From Oscarella lobularis (lineage: Eukaryota > Porifera > Homoscleromorpha > Homosclerophorida > Oscarellidae): 64,000 bases of DNA. The position numbers and the translations under genes are program-made. The stretch covers positions 2,232,001-2,296,000 of the forward strand of contig NC_089185.1 in the NCBI RefSeq assembly GCF_947507565.1. The letters are read 5' to 3'. Of the stretch, positions 43,381 to 52,961 are shown in pieces; within the stretch, counting starts at the first letter, position 1, and each line of letters begins with the position of its first letter. The notes beneath the pieces are model-generated. The model had not been told where the DNA came from and did no database searches. It saw only the letters and a list, made by a program, of their open reading frames with translations.

Positions 43381-44190
43381 ATGCTGCTTCACATTTACGC
43401 GACAATTTCTGTTTTTTTGGCAATCCTATACGTCGTGCCTGCAGCGTCTGGCAACAATCACAGTGAGCCTAGTGATCGCTGTTGCGCTGCGACGCCCGGT
43501 CGAGATGGAAGAGACGGACGAGACGGGCTGCCAGGACCTCCGGGCCCCCCCGGAGAGCGCTTGCAGCAAAGCAGCTTCTACCTCCTGGTAACTCCCAATG
43601 ACGTCAAAAACAAGAGATACGGAAATAGAGTTCGATTGTATGAAAGTCTTTCTACTGGTCCGTCGATGTCTTTTGATGCGGACAACGTGACGATATACAA
43701 CCGATTGATGAGGATAACCTTAGCGGAGCCAAACGTTCTTAAAGACTGTGCCCAGTACGTTGCTACAGTAACGGTTTCCCATCGAAGTCCCGTGTCGTTG
43801 AATGCGGACATGGATCTCTCCATCACTGTGTCGGACGACCGCGTGGCCGTAGGCTTTGAAATTGCCGACGAGGCGCATTCGCCGACATTTATGTGGGCAA
43901 CTGAAGGACTCAGTGAACAGCTTCTAGATCCATATCTTACTACGTATAGGAGTAAGCACCGACACAACTACGAGTATTCTCCCTTACATACAGTGCAAGT
44001 AAAATTTGGCGAAAGTCTTAGTGCATTTGGAATAGGAAAAACCGTCTCTGATGTGAGTAGAGTTGCTGCTCATCAATATTCGAAGGTGCTGAAACCATCC
44101 ATGGGAGTTTACGTCGATATTTACCGCAACGACCCATATGAGCGGTACATTATTGACTATATTGAGGCGAGACTTGAGAAAGAGGCCTAA
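43381..44190 (+). CDS. Secreted short collagen-stalk protein
   Basis: A single-exon frame of 269 residues. Residues 1-23 are a hydrophobic signal peptide (LLHIYATISVFLAILYVV). A Cys pair (CC, residues 33-34) precedes a short collagen stretch, GRDGRDGRDGLPGPPGPPG, about seven Gly-X-Y triplets, which could nucleate a trimer locked by the cysteines. Residues 60-269 form one predicted globular beta-rich domain (FYLLVTPND..., YVATVTVSHRSPVSLNADM, FGIGKTVSDV) that I cannot assign; the arrangement recalls C1q/TNF-like proteins but the motifs do not match. It is secreted or matrix-bound by inference. A paralogue follows 1.1 kb downstream. A TATA box, leader and AATAAA support expression. Confidence 0.85.
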   Translation: MLLHIYATISVFLAILYVVPAASGNNHSEPSDRCCAATPGRDGRDGRDGLPGPPGPPGERLQQSSFYLLVTPNDVKNKRYGNRVRLYESLSTGPSMSFDADNVTIYNRLMRITLAEPNVLKDCAQYVATVTVSHRSPVSLNADMDLSITVSDDRVAVGFEIADEAHSPTFMWATEGLSEQLLDPYLTTYRSKHRHNYEYSPLHTVQVKFGESLSAFGIGKTVSDVSRVAAHQYSKVLKPSMGVYVDIYRNDPYERYIIDYIEARLEKEA

Positions 44191-44333
44191 GAGAGACCTC
44201 AGACTTATTGCTGAAGGCGAAGCTTTGTGTGGCATTTTGCTACTTTTTGCCTGTGTTTTTTTCTGTTTCTTTTTTCTTCTTGGTGTTGCCTTTGTCGCTG
44301 TTGTTTTTTTTGTTTCTGCTACGGCTGCTTGCA

Positions 44334-44339
44334 AATAAA
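44334..44339 (+). terminator. Polyadenylation signal of collagen-like gene 1
   Basis: AATAAA about 145 bases after the stop codon, followed by an A-rich run. Confidence 0.6.
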
Positions 44340-45211
44340 AAAATTGCCTTAGAGGACTTGGAACAGCTTGAAGTGTGGAACTCAGCAAAAAGGCAAAGGA
44401 ATCCGACTCTTATTATATCGTAAGTTGCGAGAGGAACGCTGTGGCAATAATAGAAATATCGGCCTAGATTAACAACGTCAGAAACCACAGCGATTTTTAA
44501 GGAAATGAAGTGAAATGACGACAAACTTGCATCATGCTTGCACGAGATCTTCTGCCGTCCGTCGTCAACCCCGTCTCTAATCTCTGCCGGTCGGTAGGAA
44601 ATCTAAGCGCGAACATGGTCAATCCTAATAAACCAGAAGCCCATGTACTGTTGGCAGCTGCTGCCTACATTGATTACACACCTGTCCGGAAAAAGAGACT
44701 GTCATTTCTACATGATGCACTTGAAGCCTACTTCCAGGCCATGCACTTTGTTTGTCTCTGACCTGTACTACTAATAGTAGGCAGACTGTTGTGAAGTAGT
44801 ACCCAAACAATGTGTTCTGCTGCTTATTGGCCTGCATCTGTTGGCTCCGCCTTTTTCCAAATACAGCACTTACCGGTATTAGTCTCAGAAGTCAGGACGT
44901 CCGCTTTGTGACGGTATATGTTTCACGTTCGGTTTGATCTACTAGGAAAAACGGAATCCGGGCCAATGTGTTAATCAATGATTCTACTACGCGACACTGC
45001 AGGTAATGTCCGGGGCAACTGTTTTACTCGGATATTGACGCGGCATATTACCGTGCCCAACGCCAAAACAACGGAAGAAGAGGATGGCGAAAAAACAGGA
45101 AGTAGCAGTTCAAAGTACTGGGAGGGGGTGATCGCGTCTCCCGGAATTTTCGATTCAAATTTCGCTCTATAAAAATTAAAAAGCTTCATGTCATCGTTAC
45201 TAATCAGAGTA
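44340..45211. other. Intergenic region between the two paralogues
   Basis: No supported gene. A 75-codon forward open stretch (44534-44761) has no recognisable domain and no promoter signal. Confidence 0.4.
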
Positions 45212-45219
45212 CATATAAG
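45212..45219 (+). promoter_or_regulatory. TATA-like box of collagen-like gene 2
   Basis: CATATAAG upstream of the second paralogue, matching TATATAAG of the first; it is only about 45 bases from the first ATG. Confidence 0.5.
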
Positions 45220-45263
45220 CCAACGTTGACGCGAAACCAATCAGCACTCTGACAGCCGGACTC

Positions 45264-46140
45264 AATGAAGCGTACGTCTCCTTGTCCACACCATCGTTTT
45301 GGCAACTGCAGCTGTATTGCCGCTTCTCTCTCAAGCAATGGTAGTATCTGGCGATGAAAAACAAAACGACCCATGCCGCAGTGCCGCGCAGACAGGCAAG
45401 GATGGGAGAGACGGACGAGACGGACAAGACAGACTTCCGGCCCTCCCAGTCCCCCGAGAGAGCGTGGACCAGAAGGTATACCGGGAAGGGAAGGAGAGCC
45501 AGCACCAAAGGAAAATTCTGTCAACTGCAACAGCAGCGACAAATTGTATTTGCTGATAACTCCCAACGACCAGAGATATAGCGAAAGAGTTCGCTTCTAC
45601 GAAACTCCTTCCGTTGGCGCGTCATTTTCTATTACCGTAGGCGAAACGGCCCACAATCGATTGACAAGAGTAACCCTAGCAAAGTTAAATGTGCTCAATG
45701 ACTCTGCTCAATATATTGTTACAGCAACTATCACTCATCGCAGTCCCGTTTCAGTAGCCGCAGACATGGATCTCTACGTCACCGTGTCCGACGGCCTCTC
45801 GGCAGTAGGTTATTTACTTATTGACGAATCAAACAAGAATTCTCTGGACGTTAAGTGGGCGTGTGAGGGACGCAGCGAACAAGTATTTCGTCCAAGGTGC
45901 GCCGTTTTCAAGAATACGCAGAAGACGAGGTACTCGCCGCTGCATACAGTGAAAATAAAAGTCGGCGGTCAGCGTGGAGCGTTTGGAATAGGACAAACCA
46001 TTTCTGACGTGCAATTGATTGCCACCGGACAATTTGCTAGCGTTTGGAACCAGCCAAGGGAATTTTCTTAGATCTTTATCGTGAACACGCGGGTGAGCGC
46101 TACATCATCGAAGTGAGACTCGAAAGGGAGGCTAAGTGGT
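45264..46140 (+). pseudogene. Second collagen-stalk paralogue, frameshifted
   Basis: The parts match gene 1 in order but lie in different frames. From ATG 45264 the signal-peptide-like LATAAVLPLLSQAMVV is one frame off. The collagen stretch starts as GKDGRDGRDGQD, then shifts near 45425 to GPEGIPGREGEP. The globular domain is open to 46068 (LYLLITPND, YIVTATITHRSPVSVAADM, FGIGQTISDV), and the last 20 residues (YREHAGERYIIEVRLEREA) need a further shift near 46045. Three one-base changes across a well-conserved sequence suggest a recent pseudogene, or sequence errors. The collagen part has more triplets than gene 1. Confidence 0.75.
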
Positions 46141-46202
46141 GACGTGAGAATGATCGAGAATTACAGCACCTCTAAGCAGAAATTGACGTGAGAATGATCG
46201 AG
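46140..46202 (+). repeat. 44-bp tandem duplication after gene 2
   Basis: TGACGTGAGAATGATCGAG occurs at 46140-46158 and 46184-46202, and what follows each copy is similar (TAAGCAGA). Confidence 0.7.
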
Positions 46203-46296
46203 TCTGACTGCAACTGTAAGCAGATCTTGAATATGTCGCTGTGACCGTATTTGTCTGTGTTGGCACTGTGCCATCTCCTGTCATTTGCCTAAAGAG

Positions 46297-46302
46297 AATA
46301 AA
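46297..46302 (+). terminator. Polyadenylation signal of gene 2
   Basis: AATAAA about 150 bases after the end of the paralogue's coding remnant, similar spacing to gene 1. Confidence 0.5.
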
Positions 46303-46406
46303 AAGTAATGATCAAGATCGAGCGTGCCGCGACGGGTTTCTAGTCTATAGATATAGAACGCGCTGCTTTGGGATTCTTGAAGAAGCTCGCGCTTCGTTCC
46401 GTCTAG

Positions 46407-47992
46407 AGTCCCGTATCTAGTTTGGAACGCATCAAGTTTGGAACAGGCGTTTATACCCTAAAACAGACTAGGATAAAAAACGGTTAAAAGCGAAAATGTA
46501 GCACAATAACTCACAAATCTTCTTATAAAATTGCAGCTCTCTCCGTTGAGTGGTATGGGAGTAAGCGCAGTTAGAAGAGGAGGAAGTCATGTGATCGGTC
46601 TTTCGAACACACCCATCGGCTTTGGAACAGCCTCTCTAACTCTGTTATCCGTCATCGCACAGAGACGTGCTCTGCACCGTTGGAAAGCTTAAAGCCTCTT
46701 CTATTTAGATAAATTTACGCCATTGTCGTAGATTGTATTCTCGCTGAGATATCACCGGTAGAGTACCGACGGGTAGCGTGATCTAGATTGGAACGCAAGT
46801 TTTTCTTAGCCAACTGGTTCTACGCCTTCAAACGCCACCAAATCGTGCATGAAGTCTTCCTGTACTGCTATTTCTAGGATTCGACCGTTATGTAGCTATA
46901 AACTCCTAAAAGGAATTTGCCATTGAAGATCAGTTGATGTGAGAAAGCAATCCGGTAGCACAAATTGAGCTATAACGGTAATTGGCGTTTTTACTCCCTA
47001 TAAATCACATCTCTTTTTCTTGGTTTAGTATCATTTTTGAAGTTTTCTCGCAAAAATTTAAAATTTGACTAGGCTTGTTTGTGAACTTATTTTCTTCAAA
47101 AAGTTTCACTCTAAATAACGTTATATGATCAAAAACATCAAGACTTGGTAGTTTGAGAGTCTATGATGTAACATACTAGAAACTGCTAGAACTCCGTGAA
47201 AACCAAGACTAGCTGCTACAAAGATAAATGCTTTAGAGAACCTGTAAGACCTGTTATGTGTCTTTATTGATGAACTCTAATGAACTCACAGCAAGCCTGG
47301 TCACATTTTAAATGTTGGTGAGACCTCTATGCCCCGTACGTAAAACCTCCAATATTCCTACCTAGCCAAAGCAGAAAAACATGATTTTGCATTTTTTGAA
47401 GAAAACAAGCAAATTACTGTCTTAGTTAGAATTTGTGCTTCCGGGTTGACATGCTCTTCAACGGCCCATTTCATAGAAAAAGGCCCTTTCAGGAGTTTAT
47501 AGCTAAATAACGGTCGAATCCTAGAAATAGCAGTACAGGAAGACTTCATGCACGATTTGGTGGCGTTTGAAGGCGTAGAACCAGTTGGCTAAGAAAAACT
47601 TGCGTTCCAATCTAGATCACGCTACCCGTCGGTACTCTACCGGTGATATCTCAGCGAGAATACAATCTACGACAATGGCATAAATTTATCTAAATAGAAG
47701 AGGCTTTAAGCTTTCCAACGGTGCAGAGCACGTCTCTGTGCGATGACGGATAACAGAGTTAGAGAGGCTGTTCCAAAGCCGATGGGTGTGTTCGAAAGAC
47801 CGATCACATGACTTCCTTCTCTTCTAACTGCGCTTACTCCCATACCACTCAACGGAGAGAGCTGCAATTTTATAGGAAGATTTGTGAGTTATTGTGCTAC
47901 ATTTTCGCTTCTAACCGTTTTTATCCTGGTCTGTTTTAGGGTATAAACGCCTGTTCCAAACTTGATGCGTTCCAAACTAGATACGGGACTCT
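46407..47992. repeat. 1.6-kb palindromic fold-back element
   Basis: The left arm from 46407 (AGAGTCCCGTATCTAGTTTG) recurs inverted up to 47992, closely for about 500 bp per arm and more loosely to about 600 bp, around a centre at about 47010-47375. The centre and arms have no supported gene. Divergence between arms is low in the outer part. No target duplication was recognised. The size and structure fit a fold-back transposon. Confidence 0.8.
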
Positions 47993-48245
47993 TCTTGCCT
48001 TCGCCTTTTGCGATCGTTACGGCCCGAATTGTAACGAAGGTGCGTTGTGCGACTTCGCTCGTGCGACTGGGGATAGGCAGGGGCAAGCAGAGGCTTCGGA
48101 CATCGCCTGCATCGATTGTGGAAGCGTCTAGAGGTTTACGGTTAGCGTTACAGTGTAGCCTTACGAATTCGAAAATCGAACGCCAAGAGGGGACAAAACC
48201 ACTTTGTTCAGCAGCGACTAAACAGCCTCATTCCGTGATCCAAAG
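47993..48245. other. Unassigned spacer, possible 5' flank of the BTB/Kelch gene
   Basis: No gene. Before gypsy-4 inserted, this sequence lay about 85 bases upstream of the BTB/Kelch ATG, so it may be that gene's promoter or leader. Confidence 0.35.
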
Positions 48246-48363
48246 TGTTACGTGTTATGAGTTGAGTTGAGTTAGTTTATATCAACTATCTGTTTATATA
48301 TAGCTAGGCTTGTTAGCTCCAGTACCCTTACTTGCCTGTAAGACAACAGCACAGAACGTTACA
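48246..48363 (+). repeat. gypsy-4 5' LTR
   Basis: Begins TGTTACGTGTTATG and ends GAACGTTACA; TATATATAGC near 48294 may be its TATA box. Confidence 0.88.
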
Positions 48364-48384
48364 TGGTGACAGGCGTGGCAGATT

Positions 48385-49784
48385 ATGGCCACCGCACTCA
48401 TGACGACCGCTCGTCCACCCGAGGCGCTGAACCTCAGTGATCCGGCCCACAAAGGCGAATACTGGAGGAAATTCGAGCGCGCTTGGAAAAACTTCGCCCG
48501 TGCCGCGAAGATAACGAAGGAAGATCGCGAAACTCAAGTCGCCGCACTCCTCAACGTCATCGGCGACTCCGCTCTCGATCTCTACGAGACGTTTACGTTT
48601 ACGCCCCCGGCCGACGCGGAAGATGAAGATGACGCCGACCCGGAAGCTCACATCACAGTCGATGCGATTCTCGCGAAGTTCCGAGAATACTGCGAACCAA
48701 AAGTCGACGCAGAGTTCGAGCGCTACCAGTTCTATCGTCGCGATCAAGAAACCGGCGAGTCGCTCAACGATTACATAATCGCGGTTAGGAAGCTCGCACG
48801 CACCTGCAAATTCGGTGAGAGGCAGGACGAATCCGTCACGGACAGACTTCTGCACGGCATCCGGAATCAACGCGTTCGCCAGAAACTCTTCGATCAAACC
48901 CCGCTTACGCTGGACATGTGCGTCCAGATTCTCCGAGCGTCGGAACTCAATGCGTATCGATCGAAGCAGATAACGGAGGAAGTCGACGGCGCGCCAACGC
49001 ACCATGTTTCTCACGTGGGAAGTCGAAAGCCGCCACTCCGAAAGCAGCCAAAACATCGTAAAGCGTCGCTGCGAAGCCTTAAAGAACGACCGCGACGCCT
49101 CGCTGACAGTTAAAGCTTCAATACGGAGGAGAAAAGTGCGATTACTGTGGATTGAAACACGCTCAGAAGAAGGAGGCGTGTCCAGCAAAGGATCGAGAAT
49201 GCGAACATTGCAAGAGCATCGGACACTATGCTCGAGTTTGCCGTTCGACGACGGTGAATCAGGTAGCGACAGACGACGAAGACGACGACGAAAGCGAGGA
49301 AGGCGAAAGCGTGCATTACGTCAGCTTGAACGCCATCGAAACCGCAAAGGGACAGCGCGCTATGGCAACATTCTCAACGTTGGAGACGGGACATTCGATT
49401 ACGTTTCAACTCGATACGGGATCCACACGCAACATACTTCCGTTCAAGGACTATGTTGCCGTGACGAATGATCCAACAGGCGAAAAACTTTTACCTACAA
49501 AAGTAGTGCTTGTGATTCATAACAAAGCCAAGGAGATGCCACGAGGAGCAGCATCGTTAATCATCAAGAGGAATAATAAAGCCTATCGACTCAGGTTTAT
49601 AGTCGTTCCAGACGACGTGACACCACTGCTCAGTCTTGAAGCGTGCCAGGATATGGACTTGATCGAAATTAAGAATAGCAACGACATTCTAGCAGTCAAT
49701 GATGTTGAAGAAAAGGATAAGTCCACATCGAAATCGAAGAATACAGTCAAACAAGAAAAGATGGCACGAGACGCCGTCCTATAG
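48385..49784 (+). pseudogene. gypsy-4 gag and protease, frameshifted
   Basis: ATG 48385 opens a 242-codon gag frame with the same core as gypsy-2 (YWRKFERAWKNFARAAK, LLNVIGDSALDLYETF, DRLLHGIRNQRVRQKLFD). The frame is lost near 49000-49110. The zinc knuckle CEHCKSIGHYARVC and the protease triad FQLDTGSTRNILP (near 49410) are in the frame of 49152-49784. That frame meets a TAG at 49782-49784 just before the region equivalent to the gypsy-2 RT linker, and continues open beyond it. Confidence 0.8.
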
Positions 49785-49787
49785 CCC

Positions 49788-50821
49788 TTGGATGTTTTTG
49801 GAGGACTAGGAGCCATTCCGGGCGAATATAAAATCCGAATCAGCGCTGATGCCGTCCCGCAAGTGATACCGCCGCGGAAAATCCCCATCGCCAAACAAGA
49901 AGCTGTGAAAAAAGAGCTAGACCGAATGCAATCAATGCAAGTCATCACACCTGTGACCGACCCTACCGATTGGGTAAACTCAATGGCAGTTGTTGACAAA
50001 CCGTCACAAAAGGGGCGAATCTGCGTGGACCCGCTGCACTTGTACGAAGTTATAAAGAGGTCTCACTATCCCTTGCCAACCTTCGACGACATCTCGTCTC
50101 GATTGCACGGCGCAAAAGTCTTTTCAGTTTCAGACGCAAAAACTGGATTCTGGCGTGTTCTTCTGGATGAGGAATCGAGTTTCATGACGACGTTTAACAC
50201 GCCATACGGAAGATATCGATGGTTGCGCATGCCATTCCGTATTGCCTCTGCACAAGAGGAATGGCAACGTCGAATGCACGAAATTAAAGGATTACGTGGA
50301 GTAGAAGTTATTGCGGATGACTTTCTTGTCATCGGATTTGGAGAAACCCAGAAAGACGCGATAAAGGACCATGACGCAAATCTCACGAAATTCTTACAAC
50401 GAGCTCGGGAGAAGGAACTAAAACTCGACCGGGAGAAGACGAAACTTCGACTAACCGAGGTCACATTCGTTGGTCACAAGTTGACGAACAAGGGAGTCGC
50501 ACCAGATCAAAGGAAGGTAGAAGCGATCACAAAAATTCCGGCGCCAACAGACAGACAGGGTCTGCGTCGCATATTGGAAATGGTGAATTATTTGGCAAAG
50601 TTCTTGCCTCGACTCTCAGACGTGAGTGCACCACTACGCCAATTCGACAATAAAGGAACCGAGTGGAAGTGGACAAGAGATCACGGAAAAGCCTGGACAG
50701 AGATCCAGACACTCGTCGCAACCGCAGCAACACTGGCGTATTTTGATCCAGGAAAAGAAATCTCAATTCAGTGCGTTGCGTCACAAAATGGGCTCGGTGT
50801 TGCCATGATGCAGGTAGGACG
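49788..50821 (+). pseudogene. gypsy-4 reverse transcriptase and start of RNase H
   Basis: RT motifs: GRICVDPLHLYEVIKRSHYP, FSVSDAKTGFWRVLL with the first Asp (near 50130), MPFRIASAQEEWQRRMHE and VIADDFLVIG (50308-50337) with the catalytic Asp pair. The RNase H motif reads SIQCVASQNGLG where gypsy-2 has CDAS, so its first catalytic Asp is Val. The frame then runs into the inserted 2.1-kb element after MMQ. Confidence 0.85.
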
Positions 50822-51034
50822 AAGTCTGGATACCCGACCCTCTCGCTCGGGGAGGAGAAGGGTCTGGTGAAATGCGCACGCACTACTTGTGTCTCAAGCC
50901 AATTACAGCCGGGTAAGTCGCGAACGCGCGTTAGTGCCACACCCAAATCTTAGAATCGCGTTTTCTTCATCTTTATAAGGATAAATTTGGGAACAGCTAT
51001 GGCGGTAAGTTTCTCTGTTAGTACCAAGTAGGCC

Positions 51035-52039
51035 TTGCGTGGTTACGTTCTTCTGACGCATCGCTTCTCCGAGATCCTGACTTGTCACTTGTCGGCGCGC
51101 TGCACATACGATTTTCTTACCATTACTTTCCATCATTTAGTATATTTTGTATGTTCATGGTTTACTGAAAGTGAGGCAGAAGTGCCTCACTCTGTAGAAC
51201 GTCTACCTTACTTCGTATTCGCTGTTTTAGGTATCACGAGTAGTCGATTCCTTTCCTCTGGCCGTCGCGCGATAATATATAAAGCATTCGAAGAAATCGA
51301 CTACATCGTTCCCAATTCTCTCGTTCTGCACGTTCGCCTACACAGATTTCGTTTCCGAGTGATGATCCCAGGTGGAGATATCAGCGAAGTCAAGGATGGG
51401 TTGATAAATTCCTCCATAATAGTCGGTGTCCAGTGGCCGGAACTAGTTGTTCCAATTGAATCGTTTGATATACCAGTAAGGAAAAAATATTACATTGTAC
51501 ATACTCTTAGTACCTCTTATCAGCTATCGTCTTTGACTCCTTATCGATTTGATTCGCCTATGTTCAATGATGACTCTGTTCCCATTCTGTGGTCATGGTC
51601 GATTGCTGACCAAGGTCTCCTTCAACGTACCTCAAGCATTGCTCAACCCTGTCCGACCGATCTCAGCCATCCTCTTGAGTCTTCGTCCAATGATTCCAGT
51701 AGAACAGTGTCACCTCAAGCTGAACAGACTGAATCATCATGTCTTTTCAAATGCCTTGGTACGACGAAACAGGAGTCTTACCAACGTTCCCTTCAAAAGG
51801 CCAGGGACAAGATGATTGCAAATGAGGTGGTCCCTGTACGGCTCCTTGAGGAGCCAGACAACCAGTTCGACAGCAATGCCGTCTGCTTCCAGGTGAAACT
51901 CGGCGACAGTTGGTCTACCATAGGATACGATACTGATGCGCTGACTCTGGAGACGAGTATTTGTCCACAAATTGTCGCATTATTCGCGACCTCAAGCGTC
52001 AGCTGTTCACGGAAAAGGAATTTTCAGCATTCAACGTAA
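51035..52039 (+). CDS. HIRAN-like domain protein inside the TIR element
   Basis: An open frame of 334 codons, whose first part may be intron. A better-looking first exon is ATGGCG with a GTAAGT donor at 50999-51010, and TTTTAG near 51233 could be an acceptor, so the start is uncertain. Residues about 245-310 read CLGTTKQESYQRSLQKARDK...VPVRLLEEPDNQFDSNAVCF...WSTIGY, the pattern of HIRAN-like domains (EPDNxxDxNAV then GY), which bind DNA ends in helicases such as HLTF. The preceding 180 residues are unassigned. It ends 9 bases inside the end of the convergent Myb-like gene. Confidence 0.55.
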   Translation: MRGYVLLTHRFSEILTCHLSARCTYDFLTITFHHLVYFVCSWFTESEAEVPHSVERLPYFVFAVLGITSSRFLSSGRRAIIYKAFEEIDYIVPNSLVLHVRLHRFRFRVMIPGGDISEVKDGLINSSIIVGVQWPELVVPIESFDIPVRKKYYIVHTLSTSYQLSSLTPYRFDSPMFNDDSVPILWSWSIADQGLLQRTSSIAQPCPTDLSHPLESSSNDSSRTVSPQAEQTESSCLFKCLGTTKQESYQRSLQKARDKMIANEVVPVRLLEEPDNQFDSNAVCFQVKLGDSWSTIGYDTDALTLETSICPQIVALFATSSVSCSRKRNFQHST

Positions 52040-52413
52040 TGTAGTGTTGTAATTGCTCTCTTCACCTGAACGACTTTCTCCCGGACAAAACTTGCCGTAC
52101 TCTTCTGCGACAGCTTTCCAGACAGGGTTGCGGAATGAAGGTGGAAGCCACACGGAGGGACTCATTAGCGAAATGACGGAAACGAGATGAATGTCTTCCG
52201 CCTCCGACCAATGACTGCCACCGCTTGCAAACAGTGTCTTCCTAGATCGAGGCTCGACGTCTTTGCCGCTTGAGCATTTCAGTTTGGAAGGCTGAATCGG
52301 TGTAGTACCCGTGGGAATGCAGCGGTCGCGTGTGCGTTTGAGAGTAGGAGGAGTCGATGTCATATCTGAATAAATAAGCGACGCAAAGAGTGAGGCACTT
52401 CTGCCTCACTTTC
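51167..52413. repeat. Perfect 27-bp inverted repeat, each copy a hairpin
   Basis: Bases 51167-51193 and 52387-52413 are exact reverse complements. Each contains GTGAGGCAGAAGTGCCTCAC or its complement, which itself folds into an 8-bp stem with a 4-base loop. They bracket the HIRAN-like and Myb-like genes inside the outer terminal repeats. Confidence 0.9.
52031..52363 (-). CDS. Myb/SANT-like DNA-binding protein
   Basis: A 110-codon reverse frame from ATG 52363. The N-terminal half is basic and Pro/Ser/Thr-rich; residues 50-95 read HWSEAEDIHLVSVI...WLPPSFRNPVWKAVAEEYGKF, the spaced tryptophans of a Myb/SANT helix-turn-helix. Small Myb-like proteins partner the transposase in Harbinger elements, so a role in binding element ends is plausible. 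It may be part of a longer spliced gene. It overlaps the end of the convergent HIRAN-like gene by 9 bases. Confidence 0.5.
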   Translation of the reverse strand: MTSTPPTLKRTRDRCIPTGTTPIQPSKLKCSSGKDVEPRSRKTLFASGGSHWSEAEDIHLVSVISLMSPSVWLPPSFRNPVWKAVAEEYGKFCPGESRSGEESNYNTTLR

Positions 52414-52961
52414 TTACATCTGTTACGAGTGAGTTACCGCAGAAAGACTGATAGGCTCGACTGAATTCCGAGGAGTGAGAGTCGATCGAATAGCGGAAGT
52501 CAAATATCGTCGAAACAGCGTCTAAGAAATGTGAAAATCACTCCATGGTCGTTCTATTGACAATAAAAACATGCTGCGTACAAAATGAGTGGAGAAAACC
52601 CTAGGATGGCGTATTTCGGCGATGTCTGGCGAGTGGTAGCGCGCGTTCGCGACTTATCCCCCGAGCCAATTATTTACGTCATCACCTGCGCGCTACCAGC
52701 TTATCGTTTATGCAGTCCATGGCCAAGCTGTTGGTTTGCTTCGAGAGCTGACGCCGAGACAGCACTCTCAACTTCGTCTACAGCCCAGAGACTCGAACGC
52801 GACATCCTAATTCAATTAGCTACGAGGTCACCTGACCTCGAGGAAGCTCTCTGATTGTACCGCAGTGAGCGCTGCGGGGCACGCCCCGAAACACAAGTAG
52901 TGCGTGCGCATTTCACCAGACCCTTCTCCTCCCCGAGCGATAGGGTCGGGTATCCAGACTA

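Larger units (their letters stand above)
50822..52961. mobile_element. 2.1-kb TIR element with 9-bp TSD carrying two convergent genes
   Basis: Inverted repeats of about 70 bp begin AGTCTGGATACCCGACCC at 50823 and at the mirrored end 52960, with one difference, reaching CACTACTTGTGT. GGTAGGACG (50813-50821) and GGTGGGACG (52962-52970) flank it as a 9-bp duplication; removal restores the gypsy-4 frame. Inside are a forward gene with a HIRAN-like domain and a reverse Myb/SANT-like gene. There is no recognisable transposase. The 9-bp duplication fits Mutator-like elements, but this is not proof. Confidence 0.8.

Noticed and set aside
44534..44761. 75-codon frame between the collagen-like genes
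   Set aside because: No recognisable domain, and it has no promoter, splice or polyadenylation support.
48328..49188. Reverse-strand frame of 286 codons
   Set aside because: Antisense to gypsy-4 gag, whose forward frame aligns with gypsy-2 gag.
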